Source of the DNA: Lomentospora prolificans
Lineage: Eukaryota > Ascomycota > Sordariomycetes > Microascales > Microascaceae
DNA length: 64,000 nucleotides
Assembly: GCA_029532625.1 (NCBI GenBank)
Contig: JARFXM010000009.1
Span: forward strand, 1,922,001 to 1,986,000
Reading direction: 5' to 3'
The position numbers and the translations under genes are program-made. Shown in pieces: positions 34,121 through 46,162 of this stretch. The notes below the pieces were generated by a model. The model saw only the letters and a program-made list of their open reading frames with translations. It searched no databases and was not told the DNA's origin. The first letter of the stretch is position 1; every line of letters starts with the position of its first letter.

Positions 34121-35699
34121 CTAGTAGTTGATAGGCTTCTTCAACTTGTCAAGTAACTAGAAGAACATCAATTGAGGGTCAGCAATGATCGCTCGCTAGT
34201 TTGACTCTACGGATCTGGGGCATCGGGATTCAGGCATGATTACCCATTTCTCAATGTCCCGCTCGTTCGCTCGAAGCTCCGCAAATTTGGCATCCAAATG
34301 TTCTACAGTAGATATCAAGCATTTCCACATGTTAGCCAGGCTCATAGTATATCATCCATGGATTGATCATTGATCATTGATCCTATCAATTCATGGATCC
34401 AATGAATATAGTGCCATCTTCGGGCCAACCGGGTCTCAGGCGGGCAGCAACTCACCGGCAGTACAGTGGAGGACGTCTTGGATCTCCTTGTCCTGTAACA
34501 GCCCCTGTAGAAACTTGGATGCATCTGGATCGTTGCCAATTTGGCTAATGTCGAACCTGACGGCTGTGACAGAGAACACGCTAAGTATAAGATGCATCTC
34601 AGATGGAAAAAAAAAAAAAAAAAGTAAACAAACCCGTTTTTTTGTAGCCCTTCTCGCCAAGGCGTCGACTGCATTCCTTGATAGCACCTAGAAAGTCATC
34701 GCCAGAATTAGGGCAACCATCGGTAATGGTCAGGACGAGAAGCGGACGCGCCAATGGCTCGCCCTTCTCGATAACATCATATACCAAAGGCTGCAGGACC
34801 TTCTTCGTCAGATTTGCCCCTAAAGCTGTGCCGCCCCCCGGACTAAACCGCAATTTCGCCTCGACTTGGGCTGCGCTCAGATTATTGCAGACAGCATCGT
34901 TGTTGATGAAACGGAGATGGACACCCTCGTCTCCCGGAACCGCCCGGGTAGCGATGTCGGCAATCCGCTTGACGAGCGCTGCTTGAGCATCCTTTCGATC
35001 GAGGCCCTCTATTGCTGTGCCCCAGCTCATTGATCCGCTGTCATCTTTTACATAACATTTGTGTTAAAATCTTCAACTTGCCTAGTAGTGCGTGTATGCT
35101 GCTTGATATCTCAACAGGGCGGATGGTCGGTATGGCTGGAGTCGTCATACGTACCGCAGTAGAGGACTGGCTGATACAAGGCCAGCCGGACAAGGGACTT
35201 TATCTCATCCGGACGCTTGAGAGAGTTGTTTGGGTCGTCCTTCAGCTTTTCTGCCTTGGCTGCCACTCGCTCGAGGAACTTATCACCAGGTTTGTAAAAA
35301 TCGTCGAGACCACTCTTCTGGATGATGATGTTGAGATTTTGCTCAAACTCCTTGGCTGTCTGAGGATTCTCAATTTCCTAGGAAAGAGAGGGTCAGAAGT
35401 TGGACAGACAAATCTAGCCTAGTGACGGAGCGACATCTCTCGTGGTCTGTGGCAATGACATGACATGGCATATTTACCTTTGGCTCGCGACTACCTTCAA
35501 GAGCATTCTGCTTGATGAGCTTGGTGAACTGCCCGAGAGCACCAACGAGGAACTTGGATACCTTGGCCACAGGGTTCAAGAGGGAACCCGTGACCTTTCT
35601 TACAGTCCTGCCCACCCAGTCAAAGAACTTTCTTCTCTTAACCGGTGCCGTCGGAGGAGGTGCTGCTGCTGCTGCTGCTGCGTTACCGGGCGGTGACAT
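34121..35699 (-). CDS. Von Willebrand factor A domain protein
   Basis: Six exons on the minus strand join in phase to give 352 residues: 35699-35478, 35377-35155, 35044-34634, 34563-34456, 34302-34244 and 34156-34121. Every junction has GT...AG ends. The VWA domain starts at QPVLYCDDSGSMSWG; the metal-ion-dependent adhesion site DxSxS is D149, S151 and S153. The Thr of GGGTALG and the Asp of TITDGCPNSG complete the site. The N terminus is Ala/Pro-rich then basic (KRRKFFDWVGRTVRKV). The two last exons encode a charged helix (EHLDAKFAELRANERDIEKW) and end LLDKLKKPINY. Such soluble fungal VWA proteins are presumed Mg-dependent protein-binding modules of unknown role. The last two exons rest on phase and splice consensus only; the rest is firm. 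Confidence 0.78.
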
Positions 35700-38600
35700 T
35701 TTCTAAGCAAAGTTAGTGTTTATCATTTGGTTTATTAGATGGGATTGAAGATGGCGCTTGAGAGGTCGTGAAACTTCTAGTAGCCTTCTTAAGTAACCCT
35801 CAAGTGCTTTGCCTCAGTTCGGGGTCCTTGATCGTCGCGGCCGTTCGAGACTTCGACGTTGGGCGTATATACAGCCTGCACATCTTTTTGCCTTGGCATG
35901 CGATGTGATGGCCAGCATTTATGGGGAGAAGCCATGTTATGTTCGACTCTTATTATCGTATATGCAACACCATTAGCCCGGTCGAGTCCAGTGGCGTCCA
36001 GTCCAGTCTTCAATGTTGCCGATGACCCAGCGTTGAAAGCCAGCCAAGCAGTGCTGCCAGTATTTCCCTGACGCACAACTGCCCGACGAGAAGCACATTT
36101 GGGGAAATGATAAGCCCTGTGCATCGTGTTTCCTCAGCTGGCTGGCTCTCGTGAGCAAGGATTGTTGACCCCAGTCGTTCATCCTCAAGCCACAGCTTCG
36201 ACTCGTGCAAGACCGCCCGAGCCTTCTCTCTCGCCACATCGACCAATCGAGCGCTCGGTTCATGGTTGGGCGTGAATTCTTTCCCTGCACGTGTAGCGGT
36301 GATCAATCCCATCACCTGCATGGGCGGCGCTGGCTCACGTCCCAAACGGCCAGTTAAATCTCTATAAATATTTTTCTTCATTATTATTATTATTCTTCTT
36401 CTTCTTTCATTTTCAACTGCATCCATTGCCTCCTCCCCCAATGGAAAAGACGAGAAGGGGCCCTGCCATCAGAAGGGCCGGGCCGGGCCGGGCCGGTGTT
36501 TGATGTTATCCTCGTCTCGGGGAACGGCAGTCACTGCCCACGCCGGGCCTGCCTGACCGAGAGCCGCGGGAAAACACCGGCATATTCCAAGAGACGAACC
36601 CGGCCGGGACCCATCACATGTTTCCCTGGCCACATCCAGTCTCACCCGTGCACTCACCTCAATGTTGCCTGGCTACTCCCAAGTCTGCATCGATGTAGCC
36701 ACTAGACTTGAGCTTGGAAAACTAACAGTTGAAAGCCCTCCTTTGTTCCCGATGCTTACGGTACCACAGAAGCGAAGGCTCGGGTTTTGGCACCGCGAGG
36801 TGAAATTTCCTAACCCGCTTGATAGGATAGATCCGCTCATCTCCCCAGGTTTCTCCTGGCAACGACAGATTACGCCCGCTCGTTGCAAAGCTTCGAAAGC
36901 GCTGGACGGCAGTCTCGTACAAGGCACTCCTCTGTGCCACGAAATGGAATGGCTTTAAGTGCAAGGATTTGAAGGGACGTTCGCCTCCTGGGCTTCCACG
37001 ATGCTGCGCGAGGCGTCACCTTTCGTCACGGAAGCCTTTTGGCGAAGGCGTGCCACTCGGTGCAAAGTATCGGATTGGCAGGAAAACCCTGCCTCTACAT
37101 CCCGCCCGGCCCTTGTGTCCTTGGCGCGGATTGCAGACGTCTTGAAGCAAAGCAATATGCCGCACGCACATCAAGGTACGTCGTGTTGCACGCCTGCATC
37201 TTCGCCGCTTTGCTCCGCACTCTCCTGAACGCGGCGAGACAGTATCACCACACCAAGGCGCTCTCTCTTCATTCATCTACGCCTTATTTTTATCCCGTCA
37301 ACGAGCCCCATATTGGATCGGTTCGGACCCCTGCATGCGCCGGAATCCCAATTTGCTCAGCCTTACCTGGTTTGTACGGTTTTTACTTCATTTTAAGAGC
37401 TTGATATTGGTGACACTTGTACTATGGTTAAGCTTGATTTCGGACGTTGCTTTATTTCTTCAGTACCCTCCTTATAGCTGGCCATGCGATACGATTGGAA
37501 CTTCAACATTCCCCAACAAGTCGCAGGTGTAATCCACAATCAACACACCTTCCCCCCAAACCCAAACCCCATCCTCTTGAGTCCGTGTTGGGTAGCGTAC
37601 CCCGGTAAGTCTGTTGATTGGCATGCACGTAAATCTACTCACTTGATGATGTCTGTCGGGCTTGGCATAGGACCATGGTGGCCGATTATCGGAATGTAGA
37701 TTGATAAACCTGCATAATCCCACGCGGAATCCCCCCGCGATGGGCAGGGTGGACGCTTGCCAGCCTCCATCTCCCATGCGCTGTTGGCACTCATCGCCTG
37801 GCCTTAGCCTGATGAGATGGTGCCTGGGAGCCAATGTAATATGAGAGATAAACTATTATTAGTAGGTGAGCGCACCAACATCAACCAACAACGAGGCGAA
37901 TGAGGGTTGCAAGCGCAACCTTGAGATTATCGTTGGGTTACATCGGTCCGGAGTTTCTGGCGAGAACTCCCTTTTGGTCTATCAGGACCCCCCTGTGGCA
38001 ACCACAGCTGGCCAGGGTGTGACTTTTTCTTCGCTAAGAATAGATGCCTTTCGCTGGCAAGCCAGCCGCTAGAATGGGATGGCGGATGCTAGACCAATCT
38101 CGCCCTGGTGCTCAATTTTGGAACCCAATTCGACCTGTGTTGGCTCTAAATATACTCTGCCTGTATTACCTCAGGACAGAGCCATCCGTTCCGCGTGGGT
38201 AACGGAGACGTCCTGATGGACAGCGGACTACGTTGACAGCCTGGGTAGAGAGAGAGAGAGAGAGAGAGAGAGGAGGAAGCCATGCGACGAGACCTACCTC
38301 GCCGGCCCCTATTGACGCACCTATGGTGGTATCAGTTGATGGAGAGCAATCTTATCTCGACATTGTTGCGGGAATAATGGACGCTAGCCGAACACCATGC
38401 GGATCCAACCGACCTGAATCTTGGAAATTCCCAAAATGCTCTAGCACGCGGATATGGGCTATTCTGTTCCGTTTAACTTGCGCTCTCGCACAGCCCTAAC
38501 CACTATTGGACTGACGTGCACCTCATCCACCACCGCTGGCCGTCCACGATTTTGTGCTCTGAAGAGGATAAAAAGCTGTGTGGTAAGCTTTAAATGGCCC

Positions 38601-40445
38601 TGTTGCCAATACAGATTAGCGCCCTTGGAGAAACCCAGTCCCATTGCAAGTCGGCCGAAGTACTAGATGTCAGACTCGGGGTGAGGGAGTCCGTAGGACC
38701 CCAGTTTACCTAGCCAAAGGCCCGTAGAGGTTACGGCGCGAGCCTACCAGGGCTGAGCCTCGAAGCATCTACAACTTTCATGCTTTATTGGCTTACTTTA
38801 GAATCACCCAGGTTATACTCTCAGCGCGATTGACTATATCTCAGCACTCGTGAGAGCTCGAGACTGAAAGAGACACAAGGGGAGATCTTGTTTGATAATA
38901 CCCCAAACCTATCTTGCGCGATGGTTGCTGTCAAAAGTGGGTATGGAGCACGCTAGACAGGGGCCCGGAATCCTCAGACACTCATTATTCCGCGATTCTT
39001 CATCTGCCCCCCCCCCAAGATAGGGTAGATTTGTCCGCCCGCCTTAGCCGAACTGTGCCACAGAGTATTTGGGCGGATCCGAGAGGTGGCTCGGACGGTT
39101 CCATCGCCCCCACTGCGAAAGGGACGCGTCCCTGCCGATGGCCCCCTGCCCGACTCCTCGGTCTTCGCTAAATATCGTTTCTCAGACGGACAAGCTTAGA
39201 CCTAAATGCGGCAGTGTTTGGTATTACTAGACAACAAGCACCCATCACACCACCTGGCAGGCCGAGATAGGTAGGCACAAGAACGCGATGACCCCATCAC
39301 ACCGCATCCTCAGTGCGAAGGAGGGATCAAGGAGTACCGGGCAACTCTTTGAACACCGGGGGGGTTCCCGCTCCTGGCATTCTAGCCACTCGGTGATACC
39401 CGGTAGAGTTCTTGTCCACTGATCAGGATAGACTAGCGTCGGCGGGTCATCTTAGAGATGCCTTGCAGAAACTGCCTCCCGATGTCGGATTTACTCGAAG
39501 ACATCGTCAAAGTTGTCAAGCGTCTTAAGGAGTGATGGTGGGCTGTTAGGGTGCGCCTCGCTTCCTCGCTTGTCAAGTACATGCAGAGGAGGGAATTCTC
39601 CAGATGATACTTCGCATCCTAGACATTCCTCCTGCTTTACTTACATGCTATGTCTCTCCGCCTCGTTGCGGGGGCATTTAAAACAAGCCTTTTGACCCAT
39701 GTTGTTACGGAAGACCTTCTCTGTGCGCCTCTCTGGCTTCCTCAAGTAGGAAGTGCACACATACCGCTCATCCTTTTCTCAGCCTCCAAGTTTACTGTCT
39801 ACTTTTCGGGTATAAGATTCTAGTAGTGCATTCTACTCCGCCTTCCGTATATCTTGAATCCACCCTTCCTGTATACCCTTAATCTATGCTTTACTGTTTC
39901 TCGTTCTTTTCTTGGATTATCCCTTGCAAAGAGGCCAACTTCTTGATTCCTGCTTGCACCGTTGGCCCGGCTTCGGATTTGAATGTCACTAGTATCACTT
40001 AAGGCTCGCGATAACCCCATACCACTAACGATAGGGCCAAAAAGAAAAGCCCCATTAGGAACTGGACCTCCACCTGTGGATGAATATGTCAATTCCTCTT
40101 CCTCCAAGCCCGGCGGCGAGCCTTACGCTCGGATTTGAAGTGGAGCTGGGCTTCTTCCCATCCGAAGAGGCTGCGAGGGGGTCTTCCAAGTCGGGGGGCC
40201 ACACCCACCATACAGACTTGCCTACACCAGAAGAGTTTGATCGTTCCGATTTTACCATACAAGGTAACGCTGATAACGATAATCACGAATTCGGAGTATT
40301 CAGATCTGCGTATCCCATCACCCCACAAGCGTTCCATGAGAAGGAAGACCCGGTGCCGCTACATTAGAAGACGCGTGAACACATCCATAGCTATACTGAT
40401 ACGGGCAAGCAACTATACCCACGTATATCAAAACCTATCGAGTTG
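35700..40445. other. 4.7-kb region without recognised genes
   Basis: Open frames are short and overlapping. AGCC repeats occur near 36035 and 36137, and a TTA/TTC triplet run near 36378-36407. On the minus strand at about 39500-40110, pieces such as GQKACFKCPRNEAERHS and a 95-codon frame (39820-40107) look mildly protein-like but are broken by stops and belong to no family I know. They may be remnants of a gene or repeat. The final 300 bases should hold the promoter of the GMC gene. Confidence 0.35.
38247..38272. repeat. AG dinucleotide microsatellite
   Basis: Thirteen tandem AG units in non-coding DNA. Confidence 0.85.
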
Positions 40446-43400
40446 ATGCGAAACAGCTATGATTACGTCGTGATCGGATCTGGGTATGGCGGTTCCGTTG
40501 CAGCATCGAGACTCGCCCGGTCTGTGGGGCCAGATGGGCGGGCGTCGGTGTGCGTACTTGAACGGGGCAAGGAACAGTGGCCCGGGGAATATCCGGCAGG
40601 GCCGGTTGACGGACTTAGGAATCTGCATATTTCTGGGGAATGCTCGTCCGAAGGTTCTGCGGGGATTCCGATAAATCGCGGCGATCCGACAGGGATGTAT
40701 CATCTCATTATGGGGAGAGGGATTAACGCCATTGTGGGAAATGGTGAGTGTTGTGATATGGATAAGTGGGTAGAAGTCTGCTAACTACCATTTGAAGGTC
40801 TCGGAGGGCACGAGTTTGATGAATGCGAATGTGTTCCTTAAAACGGATCAAGCGACACTACGTTCACCCTCTTGGCCGGAGGAGATTAGAGATGATCCTG
40901 CCCTCCTAGACAAGTGTAGGTTGTCCTACTTTCGCAGTTCAGAGGCTCTCTCTCCTAACACTCAGTTCCAAAGACTACGAAAAGGTCGAGCAGGTCCTCG
41001 AGCCTACGACTTATACCGACGAGTGGCCTAAACTCCAAAATGTCAAGCTCTTTGAACGCCAAGCAGAAGCGATCGGTATGAAGGATAAATTCCGTCTAGT
41101 TCCACAGACGACCCGCTTCCATAACGGCCCCAACAGCTGCGGCGTTGAGATGTCGCCATCGACTCTGACGGGCCAGGATGCTACGGGGATCAACGACGGC
41201 TCTAAGACGACAACTTTGGTGACGTACCTCGCTGACGCGTGGAACTGGGGTGCTGAAATGTTTTGAGAGTCCGAAGTACGGTATATTCAGCAGTGCAAGG
41301 GTCCCGAGGGAGGATACATTGTCTTCTTCGCGTGGCATGGGCGTAAGAGGGGAAAGTTCAAAAAGCACCTCCACGACGATCTCATGTGGGTACATGCAAA
41401 AAAGTGCGTGTTTCTGGGAGCGGGAAGCATTGGCACGACGGAGATTTTGTTAAGGAGTAAGCAGATGGGCTTGGAAATGAGTGGTAGGGTCGGGCATGGA
41501 ATGAGTGGCAATGGCGATATATTGGCTTTTGGGTGAGTCGTTTTGCCCGACGTTTGCAGGGAGCTTGTTTACTGATCCAAGTAGGTATAATACGGACCAT
41601 GAAGCAAATGCCATTGGCATGGATCACCCAGACCCCTACAGCCCCGTTGGTCCGACAATCAACTCAATAATTGATAATCGCCACGGGCATGACGATCGGT
41701 TGGATGGCTACGTTATCGAGGAGGGCACTATTCCCAGCGCGCTAGCGCCTTTCCTGCAGGCAATGCTTGAGGCGCTTCCAGGGCGAGGACCTGAAGAGGG
41801 TGGCCTCCTCGACCAACTCCAGTCTGGTATGGCGAGGCTAGGAAGCCTCGTGCTTGGTCCGTATCTCGAAAAGGGAGCTATAAATAAGACACAGGTGTAC
41901 CTTGTCATGTCGCACGATAGTACGTTGCACCAAACCACCATCCCTTGCTAAATACTACGACTCACGCGTTTCTCACATATAATAGGTAGCCAAGCGAAGT
42001 TGACGTTGAAGGATGACAAGCCGATCCTCAACTTCCTCGGGTGCAGCCGCGGGGAACAGTTCAAGAGGATTTGCAAGGTCCTTGAGGAGGCAACGGCTAA
42101 GGTCGGGGGGGTGTTTATACACAATCCCTTTTATGAGTTCATGAACAAGCAACAGATCACGGTCCATCCGATTGGTGAGTGTCAGATATCCCACATTAAG
42201 TTTTCGAACCCGAAAGCTAACTAGATTAGCGGCGTATGTATGGCTAGCGATGGCAGCGAGTTGACAGGCGGCACGAACCACAAGGGCGAACTCTTTACGG
42301 GTACTGGAACAGAAACACACTCGGGTTTGGTTGTGATGGATGGTGCCATGATTCCTGCTTCACTCGGTGTAAACCCTCTTGCTAATATCACCGCTCTCGC
42401 CGAGCGAAACATTGACCTCTATGCTCAAAAGCACGGCCTCGTCATTCAGGAAGACCAAAACGGCATCCTTGACCTCTTTGGAGAACCGGCACATCCCTTT
42501 ACCGATGCGAATCTTAAGAAAGATGAGATTATCGAAGAGCAAGAGATCCAGCAGGTATCATCCATCATCTCCACGGCCGAGTCGGTGAGGGCTCCCGGAC
42601 TAGGCTTCAGCGAGGTAATGTCCGGATACATTCATACGAACTGTAGTGAGCCTACCCTCGCGCTTGACAAGAAGGAAGCGTACGAGCGCGCGTATCTCAC
42701 GGCAAAGTCTCTATCGGAGAGCGCCCATTTCTTCCTCAGCGTGCAATCTTTTGACACCAAGTCGCTCATCAACCGGCCGGACCACCCCGCAATCCTCACT
42801 GGTACATTTGTTTGCCCCCGCTTACGGGGGTCGCCTTTCATGGTGCAGCGCGGAGGGTTCGGTCTTCTCGTCGTGGACCAGAGGGCTCCGTGTACGCGGA
42901 ATATGACGTACGAGATTGACCTGCGCGGTACAGATCGGAGCGTCCTTCACTTCCACGGATACAAGATTGTCAATTCGTCTGTGGGCCTCTCGATCTCAGA
43001 GTTCTGGAAGGCAACGAGCACTCTGTATGTCACAATCGCTCGCTGGCCTGCCGGAGCTAAGCACTGGGATGATCCTCAGGCTTGGAGGAGGGGAGAGGTC
43101 GTTGCTAAGGGCATTTTACATATTCAACTTGGGGACTTGAAACAGCAGATGATGACGTTGGCGCCGACAGGCGATACCTTTTTCAAAAAGGCTTGGAGTG
43201 TTGGGAGCTTCGTGAACTACTTTAGCCGCACGAGTTTGACGCACTTCCTCCGCCCTTTTGCGCCCTTGGAGTATCCTTCAGTGGCTTACGACGGATACAT
43301 CAACGACACTCCTCCAAACAAGTCGTATCCTATCGTTGCCGACGACCAGGTGAAGACACAGATGCACATGTGGGAGCCTACGAACCAGGGTATACCCACT

Positions 43401-44589
43401 CGAAATGTACTCCTCGTTCCAGGCGCCGGGGTGGACCATCAGATATACGCAATGCCAACTATTCCGTACAACCTAGTCAACTATCTCACCAGAGCGGGCT
43501 ACAGGGTCTTCATATCCGTGCACCGCATTGGCAACCTTGTCGTCGCACGAAGCGACCATACGACGTACAACTGTCGACTGGATTTGCGGGCCTGCATCGA
43601 CTACATTCGTACCAACTACCCCGAGCCGGCGGCGATCAACCCCGGAAACAAGGTTTACGTCATGGCTCACTGTATGGGCAGCGTTGCCCTATCGGCGGGC
43701 ATGCTTGAGGGCGATATCCCGGCGGAATGGGTAATGGGTGTCTCGTGCTCCCAGGTGTTTATGAACCCGATCTGGGAGAGGTGGAACATGGTAAAGGCCA
43801 AGTCCGGCCCCATACCGCTGGGTAGGCTGTACAAGATGTTTGCTGGTAATTGGTTCAGCATCAGCTCGGCCAGCGACGACAAGGTTGTGCAAAGAGTGGT
43901 TAATCAGATGCTAAGGTTCTACCCCGATCCTATGAAGGAGGTGTGCAGCAACACGAGCTGTCACCGTAGCTCTCTCGTCTTTGGCCGGTAATACTCGCCT
44001 CCATAACTCCGTTTTTTTGCTTCGGTTGGAAATTTGGACTAAGTGCATTCCTAGCTGTTGGAACCACGAGAACCTCAACGAAGCGACCCATCGCCAGATC
44101 AACCGATTCTTCGGCGGCGTCAACATGACACTCATGAACCTCCTCATGCGCCAGGGCCGCGAAGGCCACGTCATGAACCACTCGTATCATCACCTTGACA
44201 CCCGCAGGAGCATTGCCCGGCTACGCGGCGTGCCGTTCTTCTTCTTCGTTGGGGCCGACAACGCGGTGCTTTTGCAGGCGGCGACGGAGACGACGTATTC
44301 TATCCTCTGCGACATTTTTGGTGTAGATGGTTCCTCCCGAGAGACTACGGGGAATAGGTTCCTGGCGGATAAGAGGACGCTAGGAGAGGGAAGAGAAGCA
44401 ATGTATAGGCGGGTTGTGGTCCCGGGATATGGCCATTTGGATGGGCTCATCGGCAAGGATGCCTGGAGGGATGTGTATCCTCTGCTGAGAGAGGAGATTG
44501 ACCGGGTTGTTCGGGGGAAGGAATACGAGTTTGTGGAGCCGAGAGATAAGTTTTGGGAGATGGCGTCGGGAGGCGATTTGTTGCGTTGA
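40446..44589 (+). pseudogene. GMC oxidoreductase-alpha/beta hydrolase gene with three lesions
   Basis: Seven exons can be traced: 40446-40743, 40798-40913, 40966-41532, 41585-41919, 41986-42174, 42230-43987 and 44055-44589. The N-terminal half is a cholesterol-oxidase-like GMC flavoprotein: YDYVVIGSGYGGSVAASRLA (FAD-binding GxGxxG), FLGAGSIGTTEILL, HPIGG...CMASDG, VNPLANITALAERN. The C-terminal half is an alpha/beta hydrolase with nucleophile elbow AHCMGS (Cys instead of Ser), FFVGADN and GYGHLD as likely acid and His.

Three defects break the frame. An extra G in GGAGGGC near 40806-40808 interrupts GLGGTSLMNAN. TGA at 41264-41266 stands where the family has Cys. A missing G at the exon 6 acceptor near 42229 upsets the HPIGG junction. 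The 584-codon hydrolase part stays open. Intact homologues are presumed to oxidise a sterol or other hydrophobic alcohol. Errors in the sequence could explain the indels but less easily the stop. The organisation is certain; functionality is doubtful. Confidence 0.8.
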
Positions 44590-44850
44590 AAAAGCGAGAC
44601 GGCGAGGTGTGAAGGTTGTAGGTTATGAGGATCGGGTTATATCAGTGTCTCGCGCAGCAGGAGGAAGAGAATATGGGTTATAAAAGTTTAGTTATTCTTT
44701 TTGTAGCTTTGTGGATTGGATTGTATTGCACGTATATAGCAGGGCGCCCACGTCTACTCTTACACTCAACTCCGCTCGCGCCTTTGCCTTTCTTACAACT
44801 CGTCTAGATTCTATCATGCAGTTGTCCAAGCCATCATCCTCCATTCCTCT

Positions 44851-45666
44851 TCATATCCTCATAATCTTCCTCTCAGCATCCAATCCGCCCCTAAAATGCT
44901 CCAAAATCACATTCCCATTCACCACCGTCTCCCGCACAATGCCCTCAACATGCGACGGCTCAACCCTCCCATACCAAACCCCGCACCCAGCCAGCGGATG
45001 CCTCCTCCTCGCACCAAACACCTCGTCGGCAACCGTGGCGTGCGGCGGCACGTACACGATGACGTTGCCCGCGAACTTGTGGCCGCCGATATGCGAGATA
45101 AGACCTACCCTGGCCGTGAAGTGGGTGCCGCCGGCCGCGGCGACGTCGGAGGCGCGCTGGAGCTGCGTATCCTCCGGCGTTGTCGTACGGGCCGGGTCGG
45201 AGGGGTGGGTGTCGGCGAGCGATATGCCGTCGTGACGGGAGAGGACGCGGCGGAATTCGTCGCGGAGGAGCGGGCCGAGGACGCCGCAGCGGAGGTCGCG
45301 GCCGCCGTGGCCACAGATGAGGATCATTACGTCGCGGATGGGGAAGTGGGCCGGGGTTGCCGGGGATTGGGATGGGGAGGGGGACGGAGACGGGTCGCGG
45401 GTTAGGCGGGCGCGGTCTTGAGGATCGAGGGAGGCGTGGATTGGGTGCAGGGTTTCGGGGAGGAGGAGGGCTTTGGAGAGGGAGATGAGGGATTCGCGGG
45501 ACGGGTCTACGGAGGGGATGTAAGTGAAGGAGGGGAGAAGGTAGGCTGCTGGGTGGGGGCCGGGGGAAGGAAAGGAGGAGGCGAGGAAGGAGACGTTGTG
45601 GTAGGGCTGCGTGGTCAAGGTTAGCTGTTGGATTCATTTCTCCTCTCTCTCACTCTCTTTCTCACA

Positions 45667-45716
<50 letters not shown>

Positions 45717-46162
45717 AGAAGGAGTGAAAGAAGAGAGAGCAGAAACTCACATCACAAAACTGGCCCCCCCCGACCAAAAAGCGCCTTGAACCCCCTCAAC
45801 ACCTCCCCGCCCCCATCGTCCCCCTCATCCTCCTCCACACGGCTCGCCCAATCGTCTTTCCCCGTACACACCAGCACCTGCTCCGCGTAAGGCGAGAACG
45901 CCCCCGCCAGCTTTCCCTCGCGGTCGATCTCCAGCTCCGGCATCGGCGCGCACGCGCACGTCGGCACCGGGCACGTTTCCACCGTTGGGAAGCTGGGGCG
46001 GGGAGTGCCCCGTCTCTGCGCCGGAGTTTCGCTTTCTGCTTGTCGTCGTTGATGTTGTTGGCGGAGAGCCGTTGTGTGGAATGGGCGGTGGGTGCGGCGC
46101 CGGATTACCGGAGCGGGTGCTCGACGGGTCGGGGCTAGCCGCATGAGGTGTCGGCAATTCAT
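44851..46162 (-). CDS. aim32: AIM32 family protein (sucrase/ferredoxin-like)
   Basis: Exon 1 (46162-45751) and exon 2 (45606-44851) flank an intron holding CA and GA repeats. The N terminus is Arg/Thr-rich without acids (MNCRHLMRLAPTRR), a probable mitochondrial presequence. Then come CPVPTCACAPMPELEIDREG and, in exon 2, PYHNVSFLASSFPSP and ILICGHGGRDLRCGVLGPLL. The last carries the paired Cys/His motif of the thioredoxin-like domain. GGHKFAGNVIVYVPP follows. AIM32 is a mitochondrial iron-sulfur protein linked in yeast to quality control of protein import.

As written, a run of eight G on the coding strand (eight C at about 45763-45770) shifts the frame into a stop just before the intron. With seven, the exon would end QFCD and splice in phase to PYHNV, as the family has it. 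So the gene has a one-base lesion or the sequence an error. Corrected length would be 388 residues. Confidence 0.82.
45662..45712. repeat. CA and GA microsatellites in the AIM32 intron
   Basis: About eleven CA units (45662-45684) directly followed by about fourteen GA units, inside the single intron of the AIM32 gene. Confidence 0.85.
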
